From NCBI RefSeq assembly GCF_019598945.1, contig NZ_CP080598.1, positions 1,364,001-1,428,000 on the forward strand: DNA of 64,000 nt, read 5' to 3'. The notes beneath the pieces were generated by a model. That model ran no database searches and was not told the origin of the DNA. It saw only the letters and a program-made list of their open reading frames with translations. The stretch is from Sphaerospermopsis torques-reginae ITEP-024 (lineage in GTDB: Bacteria; Cyanobacteriota; Cyanobacteriia; Cyanobacteriales; Nostocaceae). The position numbers were made by a program, and so were the translations under genes. Shown here one piece after another: positions 35,100 through 44,727 of this stretch. Within the stretch, counting starts at the first letter, position 1, and the number at the start of each line of letters is the position of its first letter.

Positions 35100-38000
35100 A
35101 TGTCAAGACTCTTAGTCACCCAATATCAAACCGAAGTCCAAAAAATCATTCAATTTGGTGGTTCTCGCAAAGAAACATCTATTCGCGTTGCTTTTCAAAA
35201 CCTGTTAAATGAATATTGTAAACCCCGTGATTTTTTACTTATTCCTGAATTAGATTTTAAATTACCAAATGGTAAAGTCGTTTATCCCGACGGAACAATT
35301 AAAGATGCTTTGCGGTTAGATTGGGGTTATTGGGAAAGTAAGGATCAATATGATAATTTAGATCAGGAAATTGAGAAGAAATTAAATAAGGGTTATCCTG
35401 ATAGTAATATTTTATTTGAAGATTCCCAAACCGCCGTTTTAATTCAAGCGGGTACGGAAACTATGCGCGTTTCTATGCAAGACGCAGACGCGCTAGATGG
35501 TATTATTAATAATTTTATAAATTTTGTTCGTCCTGAAGTGCAGGACTTTCGATCAGCGATAGAGGTATTTAAACAGGATATTCCCATTATATTAGATTCT
35601 CTCAGAAAATTGATTGATTGTCAAGAGGGAAATAATACTTTATTTGAAACTGCTAGAAACAAATTTTGGGAACTTTGTAAAAAGTCTATTAACCCGGAAA
35701 TTACATTATTAGATATTCGGGAAATGATGATTCAACATATTTTGACTGAGGATATTTTTATTAATATTTTCAGTGAGTCGCAGTTTCATCAAGAAAATAA
35801 TGTTGCAAGGGAGTTACAAGGGGTAATTTCGACGTTTTTCACGGGAAGTTTAAAGCGGAATACTTTAGGAAGTATTGAAAGATATTATGCGGTAATTAAA
35901 AGAACTGCTGCTAATATTGTCAACCATCAAGAAAAACAGAAGTTTTTAAAAGCATTATACGAGAATTTTTATAAAGCATATAATCCTAAAGCTGCGGATA
36001 GGTTGGGTATTGTGTATACTCCTAATGAAATTGTCAGGTTTATGATAGAAAGTGTGGATTTTTTAGTACATAAGCATTTTGGTAAGTTGTTAGCAGATAA
36101 AGATGTAGAAATTTTAGATCCTGCGACGGGTACGGGTACTTTTATTACAGAGTTGATTGATTATTTACCTCCCCATTGTTTACAGCATAAATATAAACAG
36201 GAGATTCATTGTAATGAGGTGGCAATTTTACCTTATTATATAGCGAATTTGAATATTGAATATACTTATAAACAGAAGATGGGGGTGTATGAGGAGTTTG
36301 AAAATATTTGTTTTGTCGATACTTTAGATAATACATTGTTTGCAGGTAAGCAAATGGATTTGTTTGCGATGACTTTGGAGAATACGGAGAGGATTAAAAG
36401 ACAGAATGATCGGACTATTTCGGTTATTATTGGGAATCCTCCTTATAATGCAAAGCAGGAAAATTTTAATGATAATAATGCAAATCGGAGTTATCAGAAT
36501 ATTGATAAGTTGATTAAGGAAAGTTATGTAAAATATAGTAAGGCGCAAAATAATATTGTACTTTATGATATGTACACTAGATTTATTAGATGGGCTTCTG
36601 ATAGACTAGGTAAAAATGGGATTATTGCATTTGTTTCCAATAGTTCATTTATAGATTCTTTGACTTATGATGGTTTCAGAAAAGTTGTAGCTAAAGAATT
36701 TAGTGAAATTTATATTATTGACACTAAAGGTAATGCGAGAACTAGCGGAGAACGAAGAAGAAAAGAAGGAGGTAATGTTTTTAGTAATGAAATTAGAGTA
36801 GGTGTAGCTGTTTATTTTTTAGTCAGGAATGAAAAAGCAGATGGTTTCAAGGTTTATTATAATGCAATTGATGATTATATAGATGCAGAGGAGAAGAAAA
36901 AATATTTTAGTTCTCAGAAATTTAGGGATTTAGGTTTTACTCATATTAAACCAGATGCTAATGGTAATTGGATAAATCAAGCGGATAATGATTTTGATGA
37001 TCTTTTACCTTTGGTTGATAAAGATGTAAAAGCAGGTAAAGCAGAAGCAGCAGTATTTAAGTTATTTTCTAGAGGTATAGAAACAAATCGAGATGAATGG
37101 GTTTATGATTTTAACAGAGCTAGTTTAAAAAATAAAATACTTTTTTTGAGTGTCAAATATAATTATTCTGTAGATAATCAAGAAAAAGACTTATGTATTA
37201 AATGGAATTCTTCTTTAGAACAATTTATGATTTCTAAAGTTAAAAGTAAACTTACTGACTTTAAACTTAATACTATACCTATAATTTGGCTACTTTTTGG
37301 TGAAATAAACTGTATAGCTGGGATTATATTTCTTTATAATTCCCGTCATGAAAATTTAATTATATTCTCTGCATATAGACCATTTTGTAAACTTTATTTA
37401 TATACAGAAAAAATCTTTAGTCATAGATTAACTCAAAATCACTATGATATGTTTTCAAATAATTTGAATAGTTTTAATATTGTGATTACCTTTCAGAGTT
37501 TTGGTAGTAACCGTCCTTTCAATACTTTAGCTAGTGATTTACTTCCAGAAGTTCATTTTACGGGTGCTAATCAATGTCTCCCACTCTACCGTTACGACAA
37601 AGAAGGAAACCGCATTGATAATATAACAGACTGGGGATTAAAACAAATTCAAACCCATTATCAAGATGAAACAATCACCAAAATAGACATCTTCCATTAT
37701 ACTTATGCAGTATTACATAACCCAGAATACCGCAAAAAATACGAACTAAATTTAAAACGAGAATTTCCCCGTTTACCCTATTATGAAAACTTCCAAAAAT
37801 GGGTGAACTGGGGAAAACAACTTATGGAATTACATATAAATTATGAAACAGTCACACCTTATAATTTAACCCGTGTTGACATTCCCTTAAAAGACACCCA
37901 AAAAACCATTAAAGTCAAATTGAAAGCAGATAAAAATCAAGGTGTCATTATCTTAGATGATGTCACCACATTAACAGGAGTTCCTGAAATAGCTTGGGAA

Positions 38001-38204
38001 TATATGCTAGGAAATCGGAGTGCATTAGAATGGATATTAGATCAATATAAAGAAAAGAAACCCAAAGATCCCACCATTGCGGAAAAGTTTAATACCTATC
38101 GGTTTGCAGATTATAAAGAACAGGTAATAAAACTGTTGATGAGAGTGTGTACAGTGAGTGTAGAGACGATGAATATTATTAAAGAAATGTCTGAATCAGG
38201 ATAA
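35100..38204 (+). CDS. Single-polypeptide restriction-modification enzyme (Type IIG-like)
   Basis: A 1034-residue fusion of nuclease, methyltransferase and specificity parts. Near the N-terminus, PDGTIKDALRLDWGYWESKD contains a PD-(D/E)xK-like core with ESK. A helical linker leads to a gamma-class N6-adenine methyltransferase: motif X region RLGIVYTPNEIVRFMI, motif I DPATGTGTFITEL and motif IV NPPYNAKQ. The C-terminal 400 residues, with AYRPFCKLYLYTEKIFSHRL, are the likely target-recognition region. There is no helicase, which separates it from Type ISP enzymes of about 1500 residues. AAGGTG precedes the ATG at 35100. It should both modify and cut one recognition sequence, which cannot be predicted. 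Confidence 0.87.
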   Translation: MSRLLVTQYQTEVQKIIQFGGSRKETSIRVAFQNLLNEYCKPRDFLLIPELDFKLPNGKVVYPDGTIKDALRLDWGYWESKDQYDNLDQEIEKKLNKGYPDSNILFEDSQTAVLIQAGTETMRVSMQDADALDGIINNFINFVRPEVQDFRSAIEVFKQDIPIILDSLRKLIDCQEGNNTLFETARNKFWELCKKSINPEITLLDIREMMIQHILTEDIFINIFSESQFHQENNVARELQGVISTFFTGSLKRNTLGSIERYYAVIKRTAANIVNHQEKQKFLKALYENFYKAYNPKAADRLGIVYTPNEIVRFMIESVDFLVHKHFGKLLADKDVEILDPATGTGTFITELIDYLPPHCLQHKYKQEIHCNEVAILPYYIANLNIEYTYKQKMGVYEEFENICFVDTLDNTLFAGKQMDLFAMTLENTERIKRQNDRTISVIIGNPPYNAKQENFNDNNANRSYQNIDKLIKESYVKYSKAQNNIVLYDMYTRFIRWASDRLGKNGIIAFVSNSSFIDSLTYDGFRKVVAKEFSEIYIIDTKGNARTSGERRRKEGGNVFSNEIRVGVAVYFLVRNEKADGFKVYYNAIDDYIDAEEKKKYFSSQKFRDLGFTHIKPDANGNWINQADNDFDDLLPLVDKDVKAGKAEAAVFKLFSRGIETNRDEWVYDFNRASLKNKILFLSVKYNYSVDNQEKDLCIKWNSSLEQFMISKVKSKLTDFKLNTIPIIWLLFGEINCIAGIIFLYNSRHENLIIFSAYRPFCKLYLYTEKIFSHRLTQNHYDMFSNNLNSFNIVITFQSFGSNRPFNTLASDLLPEVHFTGANQCLPLYRYDKEGNRIDNITDWGLKQIQTHYQDETITKIDIFHYTYAVLHNPEYRKKYELNLKREFPRLPYYENFQKWVNWGKQLMELHINYETVTPYNLTRVDIPLKDTQKTIKVKLKADKNQGVIILDDVTTLTGVPEIAWEYMLGNRSALEWILDQYKEKKPKDPTIAEKFNTYRFADYKEQVIKLLMRVCTVSVETMNIIKEMSESG

Positions 38205-38375
38205 CCAGGATTTAAGGATGTACAGGATGAAATATCAAAAATCAAACGCAGATGAACGCAGATAAACGCGGATGATTTTTGTATTTTCTCTGTGTTCTCT
38301 GTGTCTGGAGTGGTTCGATAAAAAAAAGAAATTGTCTGAATCAGGATATCCAGGATTAAAGGATGTACAGGATGT
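38188..38375. repeat. Dispersed repeats right of the restriction-modification gene
   Basis: Two AATCAGGAT-ACCAGGATT-type copies (about 38190 and 38338) flank AACGCAGAT units and a TTCTCTGTGTTCTCTGTGTC stretch. The first copy overlaps the end of the coding sequence, so the repeat supplies the last residues (SESG) and stop. Confidence 0.65.
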
Positions 38376-38392
38376 AATTGATCTCTATTTCT

Positions 38393-38638
38393 TCAGCTAT
38401 AAAATAATAGATTTATAGATTGTTCACGAGTCAAATTAAAATGATTTTCCACATCTCGTAAAATTGCGCTCAGAGTTCCAACTTTAATAGGACTGTGATT
38501 AGGGATAGTAATATGATGTTCACCATTTTCTTGAGTAGTTAAGCGAATATGACTACCTGTTTGATGATCAATCATATATCCTAGTTTACGCAAAGCTTGA
38601 GCAAGTTCTGACCCTGATAAATCTCTAGGTAATTTCAT
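38393..38638 (-). CDS. HicA-type mRNA interferase toxin
   Basis: An 81-residue HicA/YcfA protein with a double-stranded-RNA-binding-like fold. SGSELAQALRKLGYMIDHQTGSHIRLT carries the catalytic His in GSH, and HHITIPNHSPIKVGTLSAILRDV matches the family C-terminus. It would cleave mRNA when freed from its antitoxin. The start overlaps the stop of the upstream gene by four bases (ATGA), a tight coupling. Gene order is antitoxin first, reversed from the classical hicAB. Confidence 0.88.
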   Translation of the reverse strand: MKLPRDLSGSELAQALRKLGYMIDHQTGSHIRLTTQENGEHHITIPNHSPIKVGTLSAILRDVENHFNLTREQSINLLFYS

Positions 38639-38859
38639 GAAGCAATTACCTCATCTCTCACAATATGTAAACGAATTAATTGAGGACGATTTTGTGCATC
38701 AGGATAATGACAATGAACAGCATCTTTAATTAATTCTCGTAGTTCTGGAAGACTGTCAGCTTGAGTAAAAATTGATTGATTAATTGCTTTAGCAATATAA
38801 CCACCTTCATCATCTTCTTCCACTAAAAAAATAATTTCTTTAATGTTATTTTCTGGCAT
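38635..38859 (-). CDS. HicB-like antitoxin
   Basis: A 74-residue protein with the partly degraded RNase-H-like HicB fold: IIFLVEEDDEGGYIAKAINQSIFTQADSLPELRELIKDAVHCHY. It lacks a separate DNA-binding tail, as in the short DUF1902/HicB-like class. It precedes and overlaps the HicA gene and should neutralise it. Confidence 0.85.
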   Translation of the reverse strand: MPENNIKEIIFLVEEDDEGGYIAKAINQSIFTQADSLPELRELIKDAVHCHYPDAQNRPQLIRLHIVRDEVIAS

Positions 38860-38929
38860 GATGTGTAATTTTCAATCATGAAATTTTAGGTTATAATTAT
38901 AATATCATATTATTGATATTTTATCTCTT

Positions 38930-39303
38930 TTTCTATCTACGTCTGGAGCGTGAGATAAAAAAATAGAAATTGTCTGAATCAGGATATCCAGGATTAAAGG
39001 ATGTACAGGATGAAATATCAAAAATTAAACGCAGATAAACGCAGATAAACGCAGATAATTTTTGCATTTTCTCTGTTTTCTCTGCGTCTCTGCGTGAGAT
39101 AAAAAAATAGAAATTGTCAGAATCAGGATAACCAGGATTAAAGGATTTACATGATGGTAATTGATTAATTTTTGTTTGGTGTTTAAGGTAGTATTTTTCA
39201 GAATTAGATAACAGCATTTTTCTAAATATAAATTACTAATTCAAATTAAAAATTTTAAAATCAACATCCTGTAAATCTTAAAATCCTGGACATCCTGATT
39301 CTG
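38930..39303. repeat. Repeat-filled gap between hicB and the CCA gene
   Basis: Three dispersed CAGGATT-type copies (about 38980, 39120 and inverted at 39270), AAACGCAGAT units and GCGTGAGATAAAAAAATAG stretches at 38949 and 39092. The part near 39140-39190 resembles 35045-35095 upstream of the restriction-modification gene. No gene is present; the long open frame here is a repeat artefact. Confidence 0.7.
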
Positions 39304-39325
39304 ACAAGATGAAAATTAACTAAAA

Positions 39326-42043
39326 TTAACGAGGATAATGTTTAGCTAAAAATTCCCGCGCTTCAGATTCATCCTTAATTGTACCATCAAGAGTAGCAGT
39401 CAATAAATTATCCAATATTTGCTTAAAAATTGGACTGGGTTTATAACCCAATTTTTTTAAATCATTGCCATTTAACAAAGGTTGGACATTTGCCAAATTA
39501 GTTAAATAATACCAGATTTTACGTCTAACTTTGCGGGGACTTTTCAAAGCAACTAACATCAAAGCTGGTGCATCATATTTTTTCAATAAGTGGACAATTT
39601 GACTCGGTAATTCACAACTTGGTAATAATTGAATTACCTCTGTTTGCATTTCTGCTAATTTCTTTAATCTATTAATACTATCATCAGCTAATTGTAGGTT
39701 TTTAGCTACCTTTGCTCGATATTGCGGTTCTAAATGGGCAATTAATAACTCTAAACGCATTTGCCAAGGATGTGAAAAAGGATGTAATATTTGTTGTTTT
39801 TCACAGCTTCGCAAATAGATGATAATTAATTTTTCTAATAAACGTAGTTCTCGTAAAATATCAATATCTAATTTTAGACTAGGATGGATACATTGTAAAG
39901 CCCCCAAGTTATCTAATAACTGTAAAGTAGATTGCCAATAGGTAGCTTCAAGAATATGTTTTAATTCGGTTTTTAACCGAGTTTGTAAAGCGGGAGTTTT
40001 GACATTTTCTTGAGTTATTCTATCATAAACTCCGCTATTTATGGCATAGTTAATATACTCTTTTGTTCGCTGTTCAATGGCAAATCCAAACCGTACTGCA
40101 AAGCGCACTCCGCGATAAATACGAGTCGGATCTTCTATAAAACTGTTAGCGTGTAAAACTCTGATTTCCTTGGCTTGTAAATCTAATAAACCACCAAAAA
40201 AATCTAATAATTCACCACTGCGAGGAGATGTTAATCTTAATGCCATCGCATTAATGGTAAAATCTCTTCTATATAAATCTTGCCGAATAGAACTAGCTTC
40301 TACTTCTGGGTTAGCAGCAGGATAAGGATAAAATTCTGTTCTGGAAGTGGCAATATCTACCCATAATGAATCTAATTCTGGGTGTTTATGCCATAATAAA
40401 GCAGCAGTTTGAAATGCTCCATGAATTTCTAAACGAGCATCTTGATAAATTGATTGCAATGCTTTTGCTAATTCTACACCTGCACCCACATCCGCTGCTT
40501 GATGAAAACCATCAACTACTAAATCAATATCATTAATCATTAATGTGCCGGTTTGGGCTTCTGCTAATAGTAAATCTCGGACTGCACCACCGACTAAATA
40601 AAGATGCCAACCGCGTTTTTCTGCTGCTTGAGATGCTATATTTAATAATTGCCAAAGTTCGGGTTTTAATTTAGCTTGTAATTGCGGTAAAGTAATATTA
40701 TTTTCACTTTTTTGATCTATTTCTTCATCAGTTACATCAGCTTGATGTAGTTCCCTTAAAACATCGGTGCGAGTGACAATACCAACAAGATTTTCGTTTT
40801 CTAGAACTGGTAAACGTCCAATGTCATAAGTCACCATTAAAGACTCAATTTGTGGTAGGGTAGCATCTGGTGTAATTGTCTTTAAACTAGTGGTCATGTA
40901 ACCTTTGACTGGTGCATGACTAAAGCCGTGATGTAAAGCAATATCTAAATCACGTCGAGAGATAATACCTACTAATTTATCTTGATTATTCACAACAGAT
41001 AACCCAGAATGTCCGTAACGCAGTAAAATTCTTTGGGCTTCAGCAATAGTAGTTTCTGGGCGAATAGTTCGCACAGGTGAAGACATTAAATCTCTCGCTG
41101 TGGGAGGATGGGGAATTTGTGATTTTAATCCTGCTAATAATTGTTGTAAAATTGATTGTGATTGAGTGGTTTTCATATTGAAAGATGCGGCTTGAGAATG
41201 TCCACCACCTTCAAAAACTTGGAATAAACTATTAAGATTTGTATGGGGAATTTGGGTTCTACCAATTACTGTTAATCTAAATTTTCCATCATCTAAAAGA
41301 TATTCATTGGCTAAAAGTAAGGCATCAATTTCTGTTAACTCTACCAATTCTGATGCTAAAGCTGATAAACCAGGTACAAAATTATCAGTTTTTAGAATAA
41401 CCCAACCAATGGTATATCCCCGCAAACAAACATATTCTAAATTTTCCAGAGATTCAGATAATAATTGTTGCAACTGAGGCGATAAACCCGGCTCACGATA
41501 AGTTGAAATTACAGATAAACTTGCCCCTTGCTGCATCAACCAAGCCAAAGCAAAAGCATCTCTAGATGTAGATTGGTTATATGTTAAAGAACCAGTATCA
41601 ACATGAATACCTAACGCCATCACTGTTGCTTGAGCAGCATTAATAGAAATATGCCGTTTTTGTAATTCTTCCACCATTAAAGTTGTGGTAGCGCCCACTT
41701 TATCAACATATAATTTTGTCGTGGGAATATCGCTATCTTGTCCGAGATGATGATCGTAAACTACAATTTCTTGGACATTGGGTAAATCGAACCATGCAGC
41801 AGCTTTACCCAGGCGATCGCGCTGTTGAGTATCCACCACCATCAAAGAACGGATTTTTTCAGGATTGACAGAACGCCTTTCAATCAGGGAATATTCATCT
41901 CGATACAAAGCCAAAAAATCCCGCACCGGTGGATGCGCTCCCCCAGTCAAGACAATCTTACTACCCGGCTTGAGGCAAGTTAACCCCACAGCCGCCCCTA
42001 AAGCATCAAAATCAGCAGTTGTGTGACAAAGAATTATATCCAT
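39326..42043 (-). CDS. DHH-CBS-PcnB type tRNA nucleotidyltransferase (CCA/poly(A) family)
   Basis: A 905-residue multidomain protein. A DHH phosphoesterase domain opens it (CHTTADFDALGAAVG, MVVDTQQRDRLG, VVYDHHLGQD) with a DHHA1-like part (EGGGHSQAASFNMK). Two CBS domains follow (about residues 315-435, LMSSPVRTIRPETTIAEAQ and YMTTSLKTITPDATLPQ). The C-terminal half is a class II nucleotidyltransferase (LYLVGGAVRDLLL, DIDLVVDGFHQA, RRDFTINAMALRL, RIYRGVRFAVRFGF). This arrangement is known in cyanobacteria for A- or CCA-adding enzymes. Its substrate share (CC versus A addition) cannot be told from sequence. Confidence 0.9.
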   Translation of the reverse strand: MDIILCHTTADFDALGAAVGLTCLKPGSKIVLTGGAHPPVRDFLALYRDEYSLIERRSVNPEKIRSLMVVDTQQRDRLGKAAAWFDLPNVQEIVVYDHHLGQDSDIPTTKLYVDKVGATTTLMVEELQKRHISINAAQATVMALGIHVDTGSLTYNQSTSRDAFALAWLMQQGASLSVISTYREPGLSPQLQQLLSESLENLEYVCLRGYTIGWVILKTDNFVPGLSALASELVELTEIDALLLANEYLLDDGKFRLTVIGRTQIPHTNLNSLFQVFEGGGHSQAASFNMKTTQSQSILQQLLAGLKSQIPHPPTARDLMSSPVRTIRPETTIAEAQRILLRYGHSGLSVVNNQDKLVGIISRRDLDIALHHGFSHAPVKGYMTTSLKTITPDATLPQIESLMVTYDIGRLPVLENENLVGIVTRTDVLRELHQADVTDEEIDQKSENNITLPQLQAKLKPELWQLLNIASQAAEKRGWHLYLVGGAVRDLLLAEAQTGTLMINDIDLVVDGFHQAADVGAGVELAKALQSIYQDARLEIHGAFQTAALLWHKHPELDSLWVDIATSRTEFYPYPAANPEVEASSIRQDLYRRDFTINAMALRLTSPRSGELLDFFGGLLDLQAKEIRVLHANSFIEDPTRIYRGVRFAVRFGFAIEQRTKEYINYAINSGVYDRITQENVKTPALQTRLKTELKHILEATYWQSTLQLLDNLGALQCIHPSLKLDIDILRELRLLEKLIIIYLRSCEKQQILHPFSHPWQMRLELLIAHLEPQYRAKVAKNLQLADDSINRLKKLAEMQTEVIQLLPSCELPSQIVHLLKKYDAPALMLVALKSPRKVRRKIWYYLTNLANVQPLLNGNDLKKLGYKPSPIFKQILDNLLTATLDGTIKDESEAREFLAKHYPR

Positions 42044-42046
42044 AGG

Positions 42047-42172
42047 GAGTAGGTGACAGGTGACAGGTGACAGGTGACAGTGAAGAGAGCAGGGGAGGTG
42101 GGGAAGCGGGGAGATAGGGAGAATAAATAATTATCTATTCCCTGTTCCCTGTTCCCTGTTCCCTATTTCCTA
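42047..42172. repeat. Heptamer repeats upstream of the CCA gene
   Basis: Four GGTGACA units (about 42050-42080) are followed by purine-rich sequence and four TTCCCTG units (about 42136-42168). These are STRR-type arrays between the divergently oriented CCA gene and psbZ. Confidence 0.85.
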
Positions 42173-42324
42173 ATAACTGATCAACTGTTACAAACCGGAC
42201 GTAAAATATTAATTGTTCAGAAGACCAAGTGAGTTTACAAAGGTCACTGATCAACCTTGTCTGTCTATCATATCGTGACAGCCTTGGTGAAAGTTACGAT
42301 TTCGCTGTGTTGGGAAAAGTAAAA

Positions 42325-42513
42325 ATGACCATAGTATTTCAATTTGCTTTAGTATCTCTCGTTCTCATGTCCTTCGTCCTGGTTATTGGTGTTCCTGTTG
42401 CTTACGCAACCCCTCAAAACTGGGTGGAATCTAAAAAGCTGCTGTGGGTTGGTTCTGGTGTTTGGATTGCTTTAGTGCTTTTAGTTGGTTTATTAAACTT
42501 TTTTGTGGTGTAG
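42325..42513 (+). CDS. psbZ: Photosystem II protein Z
   Basis: A 62-residue protein with two transmembrane helices: [20 protein letters not shown] and [20 protein letters not shown], joined by [16 protein letters not shown]. This is the full PsbZ (Ycf9) sequence pattern. It is a peripheral core subunit of photosystem II that stabilises the complex. The ATG at 42325 is chosen because the upstream 32 codons of open frame are not PsbZ-like. Confidence 0.95.
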   Translation: MTIVFQFALVSLVLMSFVLVIGVPVAYATPQNWVESKKLLWVGSGVWIALVLLVGLLNFFVV

Positions 42514-42572
42514 ACAACGGCTGCACACAAGCGTTCACACATAACATAAAAACCAGAGGAGCTTGTCCTAAG

Positions 42573-42600
42573 TTGACAATTTTATAGACCAAACTATACT
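42573..42600 (+). promoter_or_regulatory. Possible sigma-70-type promoter after psbZ
   Basis: TTGACA at 42573-42578 and TATACT at 42595-42600 are 16 bases apart. Two more TTGACA copies follow at 42605 and 42615. It could start a long-leader ribH transcript or a small RNA; nothing else is recognised in 42601-42900. Confidence 0.3.
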
Positions 42601-42901
42601 TATGTTGACAAACATTGACATAAGTTAGCTCAGAAAAATGCCAACTTGATATATAATCCTCAGATATCAAGTATTGAATAAGACTATTACCGACGCGAAA
42701 ACCAAGCATTGATAGTGATAGTCTGTTTCCAAATCTTAACCTGAGAAAGTCGCGTTGGGCTACAGCGTGCAAGTCTACTGAGGGATAACCGCTCCCATGC
42801 TCCCGTTGAAGTAGAAAGTAAAGTCTAGCTTTGTCTAGGTTTTATATAGCAGCAGAAAAGCTGAACTCACAGGAAAGGAAAGCAAAAATTTCTTTGTTCT
42901 T

Positions 42902-42993
42902 AGGACTTACGCAAGATAAGACTCAAAACCTGATTCTTGCGTAGGGGTAATTCATGAATTACCCCTACTTTAGTTCTGCTCTGCGTAAGTCCT
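42902..42993. mobile_element. 92-bp MITE, AGGACTTACGCA family (copy 1)
   Basis: The ends AGGACTTACGCA and TGCGTAAGTCCT are perfect 12-bp inverted repeats. The centre is GTAGGGGTAATTCATGAATT plus ACCCCTA. An inverted copy of exactly the same length is at 46033-46124. Confidence 0.8.
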
Positions 42994-43086
42994 GGTTCTT
43001 TTTCCGTGCTGATATTGCTTTCCTGCTCCTCTATTTCCTTCCAGAAAAGAGTATTGGCTAAGAATTTATAGTTATAAGAGGCAGTC

Positions 43087-43638
43087 ATGGCAGTTTTTGA
43101 GGGTAACTTTACTCAAACAGCACCTTTAAAGTTTGCGATGGTGATCGGTCGATTCAATGACCTAGTTACCGTTAAGCTTTTAGAAGGATGTCAAGATTGC
43201 CTAAAACGTCACGGTATAGATCCTGACCCCCAAGGCAATCAAGTAGATTATGTATGGGTTCCAGGCAGTTTTGAAGTTCCTACCGTCGCCCGTCAGTTGG
43301 CACTCTCTCAACGTTATGATGCCATAATTTGCTTAGGTGCGGTAATTAAAGGACAAACACCCCATTTTGATTATGTATCTGCTGAAGTAGCCAAGGGTAT
43401 TGCTGCTGCCAGCTTTCAAACTGGTGTACCCGTAATTTTTGGCATTTTGACCACAGATACCATGCAGCAAGCATTGGAAAGAGCAGGGATTAAAAGTAAT
43501 CACGGCTGGGATTATGCCATGAACGCCATAGAAATGGCCAGTTTAATGCGTCAACTACGTTCCAACCTACCAGACCCTGATGAACTTTCAAAAGCTCTGG
43601 CTGCGTTTGGTGGTAGTGAAGGTGGTAGAGAAGTTTGA
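43087..43638 (+). CDS. ribH: 6,7-dimethyl-8-ribityllumazine synthase
   Basis: A 183-residue lumazine synthase. [69 protein letters not shown] (catalytic His in TPHFD) and [21 protein letters not shown] are the family landmarks. It joins 5-amino-6-ribitylaminouracil with dihydroxybutanone phosphate in riboflavin synthesis. It follows psbZ, an order common in cyanobacteria. The C-terminus (GGSEGGREV) enters repeat-like sequence. No FMN riboswitch was recognised upstream. Confidence 0.95.
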   Translation: MAVFEGNFTQTAPLKFAMVIGRFNDLVTVKLLEGCQDCLKRHGIDPDPQGNQVDYVWVPGSFEVPTVARQLALSQRYDAIICLGAVIKGQTPHFDYVSAEVAKGIAAASFQTGVPVIFGILTTDTMQQALERAGIKSNHGWDYAMNAIEMASLMRQLRSNLPDPDELSKALAAFGGSEGGREV

Positions 43639-43734
43639 TGCGTCAACTACGCTCCAACCTAGCAGAACAGTTTTAGTGATTGGGGAAGAGGTGACTGGTG
43701 ATTGGGTTATTAACTTCCCCTACTTCCCCTACCT

Positions 43735-43800
43735 CTCCTACCTCCCCATCTCTACTGTCACCTGTCACCTGTCACCTGTCACCTGTCACCTATTCCCATT
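43735..43800. repeat. CACCTGT heptamer array
   Basis: Five CACCTGT units after TACCTCCC-type tracts, between ribH and the tRNA gene. It is an STRR-type array. Confidence 0.85.
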
Positions 43801-43871
43801 TCCAAAAAAAAATTTCAAAGAGGGGTTGACAAACCAAAATAAATCTGAAATACTAAGATTATGTTGAGGTC

Positions 43872-43943
43872 GCGGGTATAGCTCAGTGGTAGAGCGCAAC
43901 CTTGCCAAGGTTGATGTCGCGCGTTCGAATCGCGTTACCCGCT
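43872..43943 (+). tRNA. tRNA-Gly (anticodon GCC)
   Basis: A complete 72-base cloverleaf. The acceptor stem GCGGGTA pairs with TACCCGC, the D arm contains GCTCAGTGGTAGAGC, the anticodon arm is CAACCTTGCCAAGGTTG with GCC, and the T arm is CGCGCGTTCGAATCGCG. CCA is not encoded, as is common in cyanobacteria. Confidence 0.95.
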
Positions 43944-44174
43944 CTGAAAAAATAATATCAAAATAAGTAACAAACAAAATCATTAGGTCTGGGAAATCAT
44001 AATTAGATTCTCAGACCTAAAATTTTTAATTTTATAAACTCCTACCCCCTGCCTACTGCCTCCTGGGGCAACCACGGGGGGATTGCCCCTACTGCCTCCT
44101 TCCTATTTTGTCTAATTAAAAATAGCGGCTACCATGTTGACAGAAATATACTAGAAATAGTGCTAAGTGTGGGT

Positions 44175-44660
44175 ATGTTGACCAAAAAGCAATTTTTGTC
44201 ATCCCCACCCAAAACCGTTCACAAAAACTCGCTCAAGTTATTTAGACTGCTTGTGCCATCTCAAAAACCTGAAAAAATAGACTTAAATACGGATTATACT
44301 TGTCCTTGTCGTCGTCGGGGGCGGTTAATTCCCATTACCCTGACAGAAGCATTTGGCTGCGATCGCTGTCAGCAAATATTTGTCGTTGAAGATAATGGAT
44401 ATGTACTAGAGCAACTTTCTACCACCTATCCCTATAAGCGGGCTTGGCGCTGGACAGGGAAAAGTTGGAATTTGGTTCAACCGAAATTTGGAGAAAGTTA
44501 TCTGCCGATAGCGTTGGGCATTATTTTCGTGTTAGTCATTATATGGCTACCATTAGCATTACGCTTGGCAAATGGTTCGAGTGTTATTGCTTGGGCAATA
44601 GTGGCGGTACTATTAGCTATTCTGCCAGCAATTATGGTCTGGCTTACTTACAGACGTTAA
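44175..44660 (+). CDS. Conserved cyanobacterial membrane protein with zinc-ribbon-like motif
   Basis: A 161-residue protein. Two cysteine pairs, CPC in DYTCPCRRRGRLIPIT and CDRC in FGCDRCQQIF, could form a zinc ribbon around residues 45-68. WRWTGKSWNLVQPKFGESYLP then leads into two C-terminal helices (IALGIIFVLVIIWLPLAL and VIAWAIVAVLLAILPAIMVW). I recognise the layout as a conserved cyanobacterial protein but know no function. The ATG at 44175 is chosen over a GTG at 44160. It lies just upstream of the proA-like gene. Confidence 0.65.
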   Translation: MLTKKQFLSSPPKTVHKNSLKLFRLLVPSQKPEKIDLNTDYTCPCRRRGRLIPITLTEAFGCDRCQQIFVVEDNGYVLEQLSTTYPYKRAWRWTGKSWNLVQPKFGESYLPIALGIIFVLVIIWLPLALRLANGSSVIAWAIVAVLLAILPAIMVWLTYRR

Positions 44661-44727
44661 CTGCATCAGCGCCCCGGATTTATCCGAGGAACTAATCCAA
44701 AATCTAAAATCTAAAATCCAAAATCGG

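Noticed and set aside
38933-39217. Open reading frame of 94 codons on the minus strand
   Set aside because: It is made wholly of dispersed repeats and contains the same peptide twice (SCTSFNPGYPDSDNFYFFIS-like), so it is a repeat artefact.
42514-43086. Possible FMN riboswitch before ribH
   Set aside because: The conserved RFN segments were not found; the gap holds promoter-like sequence and a MITE.
42900-43088. Minus-strand frame upstream of ribH
   Set aside because: It is mostly the 92-bp MITE; no homology or ribosome site is apparent.
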